NCBI RefSeq assembly: GCF_000383915.1 | Contig: NZ_KB912942.1 | Coordinates: 3,269,195 to 3,333,194 of the forward strand | Direction of reading: 5' to 3' | Length of the DNA stretch: 64,000 bases | Source of the DNA: Amycolatopsis benzoatilytica AK 16/65 | GTDB taxonomy: Bacteria; Actinomycetota; Actinomycetes; Mycobacteriales; Pseudonocardiaceae | Shown here: piece after piece, positions 54,264-63,433 of the stretch | Position numbering within the stretch: the stretch's first letter is position 1 | Layout: each line of letters begins with the position of its first letter | Made by a program: the position numbers and the translations under genes | The notes under the pieces: model-generated | What the model was told of the DNA's origin: nothing | Databases searched by the model: none | Seen by the model: the letters and a program-made list of their open reading frames with translations, nothing else

Positions 54264-55010
54264 ATGATCGACGACGATCCCGCTGACGGATGGTTCCCCG
54301 AGAGCGTCGCCGCCCGGTACGACGCGCCCGGCGGCGCGAACGCGCCCGAAGTCGTGACCCCGGCGGTGGACGTCCTGGAAGAGCTGGCCGACGGCGGCGC
54401 GGCCCTCGAACTCGCAGTCGGCACCGGCCGGATCGCCGCGCCGTTGGCGGCCCGCGGCGTGCCGGTGCACGGCATCGAGCTGAGCCAGGCGATGGCGGCG
54501 CGCATCGCGGGCAAACCCGGCGGCGCCGCGGTCGAGGTGACCATCGGCGACATCGCCACGGCGCGGGTGCCCGGCGAATTCTCGCTGGCCTACCTGGTGT
54601 TCAACACGATCAGCAACGTGACCGCGCAGGACGGCCAGGTCGACGTCTTCCGCACCGCGGCGGCGCACCTGCGGACCGGCGGGTTGTTCCTGGTGGAGGT
54701 CGGCGTGCCGGACTTGCGCCGGCTGCCGCCCGGGCAGGACACGGTCCCGTTCGCGATGGCGGACGGTTATGTCGGGTTCGACCAGTACGACGTTGTCGCG
54801 CAGCAGTTCACGTCGAACCACGTCACAGTCTCGGCGGACGGCACCGGGCGGTTCCGGCGGATCCCGTTCCGCTACGTCTGGCCGGCCGAGCTGGACCTGA
54901 TGGCGCGGATCGCGGGAATGCGGCGGAAGCACCGGTGGGCGGGGTGGGACCGGACGGAGTTCACCGCGGACAGCGGCTCGCACGTGTCGGTGTGGGAGAA
55001 GACCGCCTAG
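54264..55010 (+). CDS. class I SAM-dependent methyltransferase
   Basis: The 248-residue protein has the Rossmann-fold methyltransferase motif I 'ALELAVGTGRIAAPLAARGV', followed by 'VHGIELSQAMAARIAGKPGG', 'IGDIATARVPGEFSLAYLVF' (motif II region) and 'LRTGGLFLVEVGVPDLRR'. The acceptor is unknown. It ends 8 bp before the convergent treZ stop without an intervening terminator, so the two transcripts probably overlap. Confidence 0.88.
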   Translation: MIDDDPADGWFPESVAARYDAPGGANAPEVVTPAVDVLEELADGGAALELAVGTGRIAAPLAARGVPVHGIELSQAMAARIAGKPGGAAVEVTIGDIATARVPGEFSLAYLVFNTISNVTAQDGQVDVFRTAAAHLRTGGLFLVEVGVPDLRRLPPGQDTVPFAMADGYVGFDQYDVVAQQFTSNHVTVSADGTGRFRRIPFRYVWPAELDLMARIAGMRRKHRWAGWDRTEFTADSGSHVSVWEKTA

Positions 55011-55018
55011 ACCCCGGC

Positions 55019-56734
55019 TCAGCGCACCTCGACCAGCGCGAACGACTCCGACGGCAGCACCACCGCGCCTTCCCCGGCCACCGGCTTCCCCCACGACGCC
55101 AGCACCTGCGCCGGCTCCCCCTCCAGCGGCACCTCGACCTCGGCCGCGCCGAAGTTGCACGCGAGGCGCAGTCCGCCGCGGTGCAGGACGAGCCACGAGT
55201 CGTCCGGAGCGGAGTCCACGACGACCCGGTCCAGCCGTGGATCGGTCAGCTCCGGACGGGACCGCCGGAGCCGGATGAGCGTCCGGTACAGGTCCAGGAT
55301 CTCCCGGTGCCCCGGCTGCGCGGGCTCGGTCCAGTCGAGCCGGGACCGGGCGACGGTCGCCGGGTCCATCGGGTCCGGGACGTCGGTCTCGCCCCAGCCG
55401 TGCCGGGCGAATTCGCGGCGGCGGCCGGTGCGCACCGCATCGGCCAGCGCCGGGTCCGGGAACGACGCGAAGAACTGCCACGGCGTTCCCGCCGCCCACT
55501 CCTCCCCCATGAACACCATCGGGGTGAACGGGGAGCAGAACACCACCGCGGCACCGCAGGCCAGCAGCCCCGGCGACACCGTGGCAGACAACCGGTCGCC
55601 GGTCGCGCGGTTGCCGATCTGGTCGTGGTCCTGCAGGTAGGCCAGGAACCGGTCGCCGGGCGTGACCCGCCGGTCCAGCGGGCGGCCGTGCGTCCGGGAA
55701 CGGAACGACGACCACGTGCCGGCGTGGAAGAACGCCTCCCGCAGGGTCTTGGCGAGCGCGCCGGGCTCGGCGAAATCGGTGTAGTAGCCGGTGGTTTCGC
55801 CGGTGAGCCGGACGTGCAGCGCGTGGTGCAGGTCGTCCGACCACTGCGCGTGCAGGCCGTAGCCGCCCGCGTCCCGGGTCGTGACGAGCTTCGGGTCGTT
55901 CTGGTCGGATTCGGCGATCAGAGTCAGCGGCCGGTTCTCCGCGGCGGACAGCGCGGCGACCTCGGCGGCGAGCTCTTCCAGCAGGTGCACGGCGCGTTTG
56001 TCGACCAGCGCGTGCACCGCGTCGAGCCGCAGGCCGTCCAGCCGGAAGTCGCGCAGCCAGCCGAGCGCGTTGTCCACGACGTAGCGGCGGACTTCGTCCG
56101 AACCGGGCCCGTCGAGGTTGAGGCCGGCGCCCCAGTCGGTGTCGCCGGCGAAGTACGGGCCGAACCGGTCGAGGTAGGCGCCGGACGGGCCGAGGTGGTT
56201 GTAGACGACGTCCAGCAGCACCGCGAGCCCGCGCGCGTGGCAGGCGTCGACCAGCCGTTTGAGACCGTCCGGCCCGCCGTACGGCTCGTGCACGGCACCC
56301 CAGAGCACGCCGTCGTAGCCCCAGCCCGCGACGCCGTCGAAGGAGTTCACCGGCAGCAGCTCGACGTGGGTGACGCCCAGGTCGGCGAGGTGGTCGAGCC
56401 GCTCGATCGCGGCGTCGAACGTGCCGCCCTCGGTGAAGGTGCCGACGTGCAGTTCGTAGACCACGCCGCCGGCGAGCTGCCGACCGGTCCAGCGCTCATC
56501 GGTCCAGCCGAACGCCGCGTGGTCGTACACCCGGGACGCCTCGTGCACGCCGTGCGGCTGGCGCAGCGAACGCGGGTCCGGCAAGGGCGTGTCGTCGTCG
56601 CCGAGCAGGAAAGCGTAGTCAGTGCCGGTGACGTCGGCCCGCCACCAGCCCGCGGCCCCGGCGGTCATCTCGTGGTCGGTCCCGTCGACCCGGACGCGCA
56701 CGCGGTCCGCCGCCGGAGCCCACACGCTGAACAT
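55019..56734 (-). CDS. treZ: malto-oligosyltrehalose trehalohydrolase
   Basis: The 571-residue GH13_10 enzyme releases trehalose from the malto-oligosyltrehalose made by TreY. It has an N-terminal early-set domain ('MFSVWAPAADRVRVRVDGTD'), 'YELHVGTFTEGGTFDAAIER', 'LDVVYNHLGPSGAYLDRFGP', nucleophile Asp in 'GLRLDAVHALVDKRAVHLLE', acid Glu in 'LTLIAESDQNDPKLVTTRDA' and 'LQDHDQIGNRATGDRLS'. Its ATG overlaps the treY stop by one base (TGATG). It is the last gene of malQ-glgX-treY-treZ. Confidence 0.95.
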   Translation of the reverse strand: MFSVWAPAADRVRVRVDGTDHEMTAGAAGWWRADVTGTDYAFLLGDDDTPLPDPRSLRQPHGVHEASRVYDHAAFGWTDERWTGRQLAGGVVYELHVGTFTEGGTFDAAIERLDHLADLGVTHVELLPVNSFDGVAGWGYDGVLWGAVHEPYGGPDGLKRLVDACHARGLAVLLDVVYNHLGPSGAYLDRFGPYFAGDTDWGAGLNLDGPGSDEVRRYVVDNALGWLRDFRLDGLRLDAVHALVDKRAVHLLEELAAEVAALSAAENRPLTLIAESDQNDPKLVTTRDAGGYGLHAQWSDDLHHALHVRLTGETTGYYTDFAEPGALAKTLREAFFHAGTWSSFRSRTHGRPLDRRVTPGDRFLAYLQDHDQIGNRATGDRLSATVSPGLLACGAAVVFCSPFTPMVFMGEEWAAGTPWQFFASFPDPALADAVRTGRRREFARHGWGETDVPDPMDPATVARSRLDWTEPAQPGHREILDLYRTLIRLRRSRPELTDPRLDRVVVDSAPDDSWLVLHRGGLRLACNFGAAEVEVPLEGEPAQVLASWGKPVAGEGAVVLPSESFALVEVR

Positions 56735-59010
56735 CAGGAGTCCTCCCGCACCAGAAGCGCGACTGGGTAGTGGTCGAACAGCGCGGCCGCTCGCGGTGCG
56801 TCCCCGACCGCGCGGCCGGTCAGCACGTCGGTCCATTCGCCGGCGCGCAACGGCAGGACGGTGTCCCGCCAACCGCCCGCCCGTTCCAAGCCGAGCGGGA
56901 GCCGGGTGACCGCGACGGTCAGCCCGCAGCCGCGTTCGAAGGCCAGCAGGTGTTCTGCCGCAACGCCTTCGGCTTGCAGCGGGCGGTACCCGGCGAACAG
57001 TTCCGGCCGGTCTCGGCGCAGCGTCAACGCCCGGTGCACGACCAGCAGCTTCGCCGCGCCGGTCTCGTCGATTTCCGGCAGCTCCCCGGCTTGGACCCGC
57101 TCCAGCAACGAGCGGCGGGCGCGGTAGTCGACGGCTCGCCGGTTGTCCGGGTCGACCAGCGAGTAGTCCCACAGCTCGGTGCCCTGGTACACGTCCGGGA
57201 CGCCGGGACCGGCCAGCTGCACCAGTTTCTGCCCCAGCGAGTTCGCCCAGCCCGCGCCGCGGACCCGCGCGACGAACCCCTCGACGTCCGCGGCCAGCGC
57301 GGCGTCGCCGAGCACCTCGTCCGGCCACGCCGCGACGGCGCGCTCGAACTCCTCGTCGTGGTCGGTCCAGGACGTGCGGAGTTTCGCTTCCTTCGCGGCC
57401 TTGTCGAGATAGTCCCGCAGCCGCTCCGGCGAGATCGGCCACGCGCCGACCAGCGTTTGCCAGGCGAGGAGATTCAGCGCCGGTTCGTCGATCCCGCGCA
57501 CCGCGGACCACCGGCGCACCGCGGCGGCGAACTCCTCCGGCACCTCCGACAGCGCGACCATCCGCGCCCGGGTGTCCTCGGACCGTTTCGTGTCGTGCGT
57601 GGTCAACGTGGTCATCGTGGCCGGCGCGGCGGCGGCGCGGCCGGCTGCCAGCGAGTGGAATTCCGGCGTGCTCAAGCCGAACCGGTCCGGGTTGCCGCCG
57701 ACCTCGTTGAGCGCCGCGAACCGGGTGAACCGGTAGAACGTGGTGTCCTCGGTGCCCTTCGCGACGACCATGCCGGACGTCTGCTGGATCCGGGTCGCCA
57801 GTTCGCCGTCCGGCGCGCCGCGGACCTGGCTGTCCAGCGCGTCGAGGGCCGGGGCCAGCTCCGGCCGCCGCTTGCGCGCCTGGCCGATCGCGGTGGCCCA
57901 GTGCTGCGCGCCTTCTGGCAGGTACGAGCGGTAAACCGGGAACGCGATCATCGCCTCGGCGACCGCCGCTCGCGCCGCGTCGGCGTCCACGCCGGGCAGC
58001 AGCGCGGCGATCCGGCGCACCTCGGCCACCAGGATGCCGTCGGTCACCAGCCGCCGCGCTCGTTCTTCCACCGCGTGGTAGTCAGTGCGCACGCCCTGTT
58101 CGGCGGCGAGCCGGGTGAAGACCGCAGCGGCCGCCGGGTCGACGAACACGCCCGTGATCTCGCGCAGCGCGTCGTACCCGGTGGTCCCGTCGACCGGCCA
58201 GCTCTGCGGCAGCGCCTCGCCCGGGTGCAGGATCTTCTCGGCCACCAGCCACGCCCCCGGCGCGCCCGCGCGGAGCCGCCGGAAGTAGCCGCCCGGGTCG
58301 GCGAGCCCGTCCGGATGATCCACCCGCAGGCCGGTGACGTCGCCTTCGGACACCCAGCGCAGCAGCTCGCCGTGCGTTTCGGCGAACACCTCCGGCCGCT
58401 CCACGGCGACCGCGGCCAGGTTCGTGATGTCGAAGAACCGCCGGTAGTTGAGCTCCTGGTTGCCGCGCCGCCAGCCGACCAGCTCGTAATGCTGGCGCGC
58501 GTGCACCTCCTGCGGCGTGCCTTCGCCGGTGCCCGGCGCGATCGGGAACCGGTGCTCGTAATAGACGAGTTCGTCCCCTTCGACCGACAGCGGGTCGTCG
58601 TCGCCGCCGAGCACCGGCAGCAGGAGGCGGCCGCGGCTCCAGTCGATGTCGAAGAACGGCGCGTACGCCGATTCCCGGCCGTGGCGCAGCACGTCCCACC
58701 ACCACGCGTTCGCCTTCGCCACCTCGACGGACATGTGGTTCGGCACGATGTCCACCACGAAGCCGAGCCCGGCTTCTTTCAGCCGCGCCGCCAGGGTTTT
58801 CCGCGCTTGTTCGCCGCCCAGCTCCGGCCGCGCCCGGGTGGGGTCGGTGACGTCGTAACCGTGCGTGGACCCGGGAGTCGCGTCAAGCATCGGCGAGCCG
58901 TACAGCGCACCGGCGCCCAGCTCGCGCAAGTAGTCGACGATCTCCGCGGCTTCGGCGAACCCGAACTCCGGTCGCAGCTGCACCCGGTACGTCGAGGACG
59001 GCGTGCTCAC
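56734..59010 (-). CDS. treY: malto-oligosyltrehalose synthase
   Basis: The 758-residue GH13_26 enzyme isomerises the reducing-end alpha-1,4 bond of maltodextrin to an alpha,alpha-1,1 bond. Signatures are 'STYRVQLRPEFGFAEAAEIV', 'GSPMLDATPGSTHGYDVTDP', 'GFVVDIVPNHMSVEVAKANA', nucleophile Asp in 'GLRVDHPDGLADP', acid Glu in 'WLVAEKILHPGEALP', and 'LTTHDTKRSEDTRARMVALS'. GTG 59010 overlaps the glgX stop (GTGA). Length is slightly below the average of about 770. Confidence 0.95.
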   Translation of the reverse strand: MSTPSSTYRVQLRPEFGFAEAAEIVDYLRELGAGALYGSPMLDATPGSTHGYDVTDPTRARPELGGEQARKTLAARLKEAGLGFVVDIVPNHMSVEVAKANAWWWDVLRHGRESAYAPFFDIDWSRGRLLLPVLGGDDDPLSVEGDELVYYEHRFPIAPGTGEGTPQEVHARQHYELVGWRRGNQELNYRRFFDITNLAAVAVERPEVFAETHGELLRWVSEGDVTGLRVDHPDGLADPGGYFRRLRAGAPGAWLVAEKILHPGEALPQSWPVDGTTGYDALREITGVFVDPAAAAVFTRLAAEQGVRTDYHAVEERARRLVTDGILVAEVRRIAALLPGVDADAARAAVAEAMIAFPVYRSYLPEGAQHWATAIGQARKRRPELAPALDALDSQVRGAPDGELATRIQQTSGMVVAKGTEDTTFYRFTRFAALNEVGGNPDRFGLSTPEFHSLAAGRAAAAPATMTTLTTHDTKRSEDTRARMVALSEVPEEFAAAVRRWSAVRGIDEPALNLLAWQTLVGAWPISPERLRDYLDKAAKEAKLRTSWTDHDEEFERAVAAWPDEVLGDAALAADVEGFVARVRGAGWANSLGQKLVQLAGPGVPDVYQGTELWDYSLVDPDNRRAVDYRARRSLLERVQAGELPEIDETGAAKLLVVHRALTLRRDRPELFAGYRPLQAEGVAAEHLLAFERGCGLTVAVTRLPLGLERAGGWRDTVLPLRAGEWTDVLTGRAVGDAPRAAALFDHYPVALLVREDS

Positions 59011-61133
59011 GCGTCCTCCTTGGCGGTGCGCTGCAGGACTACAAGCGATCGCGCGGCCAGGGTGAACTTGCCGCCGCCCTCGACCGGTTCGGCATCGTCC
59101 GGCGCGACGCTGCCGGTCGCGGTGTCCACCACGACTGTCCATTCGCGACCGTAGCCGTTGCCGGGCAAGGTCATCGCGATGTCCTCCCAGTGCGCGTTGA
59201 AGGCGAGCAGGAACGAATCGTCCTCCACCGGCATGCCGCGCGGGTCGAGGTCCGGGATCCCTTCCCCGTTCAGGAAGATCACCACCGACTTGCCGAACGC
59301 GTCGTCCCAGTTCTGCTCGGTCATCACCTCGCCGGCCGGGGTGAACCAGGCGATGTCGCCCAGCTCCTCCCCCTTGCCCACCGGCTTGCCCTGGAAGAAC
59401 CGCCGCCGCCGGAACACCGGGTGCGCCTTGCGGAACGCGGTCAGCGCGGCGGTGAACTCGACCAGGCCGGCGTTCTCGGTGGCGAGTTCCCAGTCCATCC
59501 AGGACAGTTCGGTGTCCTGGCAGTAGGCGTTGTTGTTGCCCTGCTGGGTGCGGCCGAGCTCGTCGCCGTGCAACAACATCGGCACGCCTTGCGACAGCAG
59601 CAGGGTGGCCAGCAGATTCCGTCGCTGACGGGCGCGCAGCGCGAGGACCTCGGCGTCGTCGGCGGGGCCTTCGACGCCGCAGTTCCACGACCGGTTGTCG
59701 TCCGCGCCGTCGCGGTTGTCCTCGCCGTTGGCTTCGTTGTGCTTTTCGTTGTAGGAAACCAGATCGGTGAGGGTGAAGCCGTCGTGCGCGGTGACGAAGT
59801 TGATCGAGGCGAACGGCCGGCGGCCGTCGTCCTGGTACAGGTCCGACGAGCCGGTGATGCGCGACGCGAACTCGCCCAGAGTGGACGGTTCGCCGCGCCA
59901 GAAGTCGCGCACCGTGTCGCGGTACTGGCCGTTCCACTCGGTCCACAACGGCGGGAAGTTGCCGACCTGGTAGCCGCCCGGCCCGACGTCCCACGGCTCG
60001 GCGATCAGCTTGACCTGGCTGACGATCGGGTCCTGCTGCACCAGGTCGAAGAAGGTGGACAGCCGGTCCACGTCGTAGAACTCGCGGGCCAGCGCCGAGG
60101 CCAGGTCGAACCGGAAACCGTCGACATGCATCTCGGTCACCCAGTACCGCAGGGAATCCATGATCAGCTGCAGCGTGTGCGGACTGCGGACGTTGAGCGA
60201 GTTGCCGGTGCCGGTGTAGTCCATGTAGTACTGCGGATCGTCCTCGACCAGGCGGTAGTACGCCTCGTTGTCGATGCCGCGCATGGACAGCGTCGGGCCG
60301 AGGTGGTTGCCCTCGGCGGTGTGGTTGTAGACGACGTCGAGGATCACCTCGATGCCGGCCTCGTGCAGGGCGCGGACCATGCCCTTGAACTCCTGCACCT
60401 GCCCGCCCTGGCCCTGCATCGCGGCGTACCCGTCGTGCGGCGCGAAGTACCCGATCGTGTTGTAGCCCCAGTAGTTCCGCAGGCCCTTTTCGTCCAGTCC
60501 GTGGTCGGTGACGAACTGGTGCACCGGCATCAGCTCGACCGCGGTGACGCCGAGTTTCTTCAGGTGCTCCACGACCGCCGGGTGCGCGAGCCCGGCGTAC
60601 GTGCCGCGCAGCCGCTCCGGGACGAACGGATGCGTCATCGTCATGCCGCGCACGTGCGTCTCGTAGATCACCGTTTCGTGATACGGCGTGCGCGGCGCGC
60701 GGTCGTTGCCCCAGTCGAAGAACGGGCTCACCACCAGCGAGTACGGGACGTGCCCGGCCGAATCCTCGTCGTTGCGCTGCTCCGGGTCGTCGAAGCGGTA
60801 GCTGAACAGCGCCTCGGACCAGTCGACGCCCCGCGAGAGCGCCTTGGCGTACGGGTCGATCAGCAGCTTGCTGGGGTTGCAGCGCTGGCCGCGTCCGGGG
60901 TCGTACGGGCCGTGCACGCGGAAGCCGTACCGCTGCCCCGGGCCGACGCCGAGCAGATAGCCGTGATGGACGAATCCGTCGACTTCCTCCAGCCGCGCGC
61001 GGGTTTCGTTGCCCTCGTCGTCGAACAGGCACAGGTCGACGTGCTCGGCGACCTCGGAGAACAGCGCGAAGTTGGTCCCCACGCCGTCGTAGGTCGCGCC
61101 AAGCGGGTAGGGCTTTCCGGGCCAGGGCCGCAC
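59007..61133 (-). CDS. glgX: glycogen debranching protein GlgX, copy 2
   Basis: The 708-residue GH13_11 protein has an N-terminal CBM48 ('GKPYPLGATYDGVGTNFALF'), 'THVRGMTMTHPFVPERLRGT', 'VILDVVYNHTAEGNHLGPTL', nucleophile Asp in 'VDGFRFDLASALAREFYDVD' and acid Glu in 'KLIAEPWDVGPGGYQVGNFP'. GTG 61133 lies 6 nt after GAGGAGA. This copy sits in the malQ-glgX-treY-treZ operon, where debranched chains feed TreY. That context suggests a division of labour with copy 1. Confidence 0.95.
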   Translation of the reverse strand: MRPWPGKPYPLGATYDGVGTNFALFSEVAEHVDLCLFDDEGNETRARLEEVDGFVHHGYLLGVGPGQRYGFRVHGPYDPGRGQRCNPSKLLIDPYAKALSRGVDWSEALFSYRFDDPEQRNDEDSAGHVPYSLVVSPFFDWGNDRAPRTPYHETVIYETHVRGMTMTHPFVPERLRGTYAGLAHPAVVEHLKKLGVTAVELMPVHQFVTDHGLDEKGLRNYWGYNTIGYFAPHDGYAAMQGQGGQVQEFKGMVRALHEAGIEVILDVVYNHTAEGNHLGPTLSMRGIDNEAYYRLVEDDPQYYMDYTGTGNSLNVRSPHTLQLIMDSLRYWVTEMHVDGFRFDLASALAREFYDVDRLSTFFDLVQQDPIVSQVKLIAEPWDVGPGGYQVGNFPPLWTEWNGQYRDTVRDFWRGEPSTLGEFASRITGSSDLYQDDGRRPFASINFVTAHDGFTLTDLVSYNEKHNEANGEDNRDGADDNRSWNCGVEGPADDAEVLALRARQRRNLLATLLLSQGVPMLLHGDELGRTQQGNNNAYCQDTELSWMDWELATENAGLVEFTAALTAFRKAHPVFRRRRFFQGKPVGKGEELGDIAWFTPAGEVMTEQNWDDAFGKSVVIFLNGEGIPDLDPRGMPVEDDSFLLAFNAHWEDIAMTLPGNGYGREWTVVVDTATGSVAPDDAEPVEGGGKFTLAARSLVVLQRTAKEDA

Positions 61134-61190
61134 GGGGCTCTCCTCGGGCTTCGGTTTCGGTGTCCGGACAGGGTTTTCGCGCCGCCGCGG

Positions 61191-63131
61191 TCAGCGCAGC
61201 GGCCGCGCCGCCGCCAGCGGGGCGACCGCCGCCCGCACCCGCGGGTCGGCGAAGAACCCGTCGACGGTGACGGGCAGCGGGATGCGCCAGTTAGGGTACT
61301 CGTCCACGGTGCCCGGCAGGTTCGGCTGGCGCCGTTCGCCGACCACGTCCGCGGGTGCGGTGAGCACCAGCCGGGACGCCGCCGAGGCGAGCAGCGCGTG
61401 CAGCGCGACCACCAAGTCGTCGTCCGGAATTCCTTCGCTGGCAACCATTTCGAGCAGTGCCGATCGATCTTCGGCCGCCTCGGCGTACTCCTCCCGCACC
61501 GGACGGCCCAGCAGCCCGAGCCGGGCGCGGACCCGCACGTGCTCGGCGTCGAGCCAGCCGGTCACGGTCGGCAGGTCGTGGGTGGAGATGCTGGCCATCG
61601 CGTCCGGATCCCAGCGGTCCGGGCGCACGAACGGCTTGCCGGGCGCCTCCCAGTCGCGCTGGAACCACAGCACCGCGGAGCTGAGCAGCCCGCGTTCGTG
61701 CATCGTCTCGGTGACGACGTCCTCGACGGTGCCGAGGTCTTCGCCGACCACGACCGCGCCCGCCCGATGCGCCTCCAGCGCGAGCACGCCGAGCATCGCT
61801 TCGGCGTCGTAATGCACGTACGTGCCGCGGCCGGCAGGCTCGCCCGGCGGGATCCACCACAGCCGCCACATCCCGGCGACGTGGTCCACCCGGATGCCGT
61901 CGGCGTGCCGCAGCACTCCGCGCACGACGTCGCGGAACGGCGCGTAGCCAGCCTCGGCCAGCCGATCCGGCCGCCAGGGCGGGAGATTCCAGTCCTGGCC
62001 TTGCTGGTTGAACGCGTCCGGCGGCGCCCCGACGCGCACCCGCGCGGCGAAGACCTCCCGCTGTGCCCAGGTGTCCGCCCCGCCCGGATGCACCCCGACC
62101 GGCAGGTCGTGCACCACCCCGACCGGCATTCCCGCTTCCCGCGCGATCCGGCGGACGCGGTCGAGCTGCTCGTGGCACAGCTGCTGCAGCCAGCCGTGGA
62201 ACTCGATCCGCTCAGCGAGTTCTTCGCGCGCCGCAGCGACTTCCGCACTCGCCGGGTCGCGCAGCGGCGCGGGCCACTCGCGCCAGTCGCTGCCGTGCAC
62301 CTCGGCGAGCGCGCCGAACGCGGCGAAGTCGCGAAGGTCGTCATCCAGCTCGACCGGACGCGGATGATGCCGGCGCAGCAGCTCCAGCGCCGCGCACTTG
62401 GCGGTCCACACTGCGTCGTAGTCGATCAGCTCGCCGGTCGGTTCCGGTGCCAGCGCCAGCACTTTCCGCTGGACCTCTTCGCTCGCGCAGGCGAACGCTT
62501 CGGTATCGGCGACTCGCAAGTACAGCGGATTCGCATAGCGCCGGCTGGACGGCGAGTACGGCGACCGCTCGACCGGATGCGCCGGGCTGATCGCCTGCAC
62601 CGGGTTGACGAGCAGCACGCCCGCCTGGAGCTCCTTCGCCGACCGCTCGGCCATGGTGGCGAGGTCTCCGAAATCGCCCATCCCCCACGACTGCCCGGAA
62701 TGCAACGCGTACAGCTGGAGCATCCAGCCCCAGGCGGGAGGCACCTCGGGCAGCCGGTCCGGGACGACAGCGAGCGGCACGCGCTGCTCCGCGGTCACCA
62801 CCTCGTGCCAGCCGAGCGGCAGATCCGCCGGGAGCACCGACCCGACCTCGCGAGTCGTGCCGTCCTCGAGTTCGACCGTCGCCGCGATGCCCAGTTCACG
62901 GGATTGCCCGCCGCGGACAACGAGCGTCGGCGGCAGCTTCCGCGCGGCCCGGGCCTCGCGCACCGCGGTCAACGCCCGCTGGACGGCCTCGGCACTGGAC
63001 GCGTCGACGTCGAGCTGCGCCAAGACCGCGACGACGACGTCGGCATCGACGGTCACCTCGACCTGATCAGCGTTTTCGTAACGGGTGGCGACTCCGTGGG
63101 CGGCGGCCAGCTCGGCCAGCTCGGGAGTCAC
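61191..63131 (-). CDS. malQ: 4-alpha-glucanotransferase
   Basis: The 646-residue GH77 amylomaltase disproportionates maltodextrins. It has an N-terminal extension of about 130 residues as in actinobacterial enzymes, then 'WGWMLQLYALHSGQSWGMGD', 'ISPAHPVERSPYSPSSRRYA', 'AFNQQGQDWNLPPWRPDRLA', nucleophile Asp in 'DGIRVDHVAGMWRLWWIPPG' and acid Glu in 'AVVVGEDLGTVED'. GTG 63131 has only a weak SD. It is the first gene of the operon that ends with treZ; the gap to glgX is 57 bp. Confidence 0.95.
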   Translation of the reverse strand: MTPELAELAAAHGVATRYENADQVEVTVDADVVVAVLAQLDVDASSAEAVQRALTAVREARAARKLPPTLVVRGGQSRELGIAATVELEDGTTREVGSVLPADLPLGWHEVVTAEQRVPLAVVPDRLPEVPPAWGWMLQLYALHSGQSWGMGDFGDLATMAERSAKELQAGVLLVNPVQAISPAHPVERSPYSPSSRRYANPLYLRVADTEAFACASEEVQRKVLALAPEPTGELIDYDAVWTAKCAALELLRRHHPRPVELDDDLRDFAAFGALAEVHGSDWREWPAPLRDPASAEVAAAREELAERIEFHGWLQQLCHEQLDRVRRIAREAGMPVGVVHDLPVGVHPGGADTWAQREVFAARVRVGAPPDAFNQQGQDWNLPPWRPDRLAEAGYAPFRDVVRGVLRHADGIRVDHVAGMWRLWWIPPGEPAGRGTYVHYDAEAMLGVLALEAHRAGAVVVGEDLGTVEDVVTETMHERGLLSSAVLWFQRDWEAPGKPFVRPDRWDPDAMASISTHDLPTVTGWLDAEHVRVRARLGLLGRPVREEYAEAAEDRSALLEMVASEGIPDDDLVVALHALLASAASRLVLTAPADVVGERRQPNLPGTVDEYPNWRIPLPVTVDGFFADPRVRAAVAPLAAARPLR

Positions 63132-63396
63132 GTCTCGGTCCGGGGAAGGGGAATGCGCACGGGCCCAGTCTCGCCGCCCGCGCCGCCCGCCGCCAATCGC
63201 CTCGCCGCCGTGGACGAGCGAAGCGGTGACCGGCCGGTCGGGGGGCGTGCCGGCCGGTCACCGCCACGACAACAGAGAGGGCAAGCCGCCGCGGGAATGA
63301 CGCGCGACCCGGGAGTTCACCCGTTCAGGGCCTTTTCGGGCACTCACCAAGCAGAACTCTCCAACCGGCGCTAAAGCTCCCGCCCCTCCGCCGGTG
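63132..63396. other. malQ upstream region, no gene seen
   Basis: This stretch should contain the malQ promoter. A minor inverted repeat (GACCGGCCGGTCG) lies at about 63229-63241 and a near-copy GCCGGCCGGTCAC follows it. No coding sequence is evident. Confidence 0.4.
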
Positions 63397-63424
63397 GTCC
63401 GTGAAGGGCCCCTTGAGGGACTTG
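63397..63424. repeat. left half of an intergenic palindrome, cut by the IS30 element
   Basis: GTCCGTGAAGGGCCCCTTGA plus GGGACT is the left arm and start of the centre of the palindrome family. The expected right arm is absent; the sequence runs instead into the end of an IS30-type element. Confidence 0.7.
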
Positions 63425-63433
63425 GCTTGGGTT

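Noticed and set aside
59190..63374. A 1394-codon open frame on the plus strand across malQ, glgX and treY
   Set aside because: It is antisense to three certain genes. Its composition (Arg/Val/Gly/His-rich, no domain) is the usual shadow of high-GC coding DNA.
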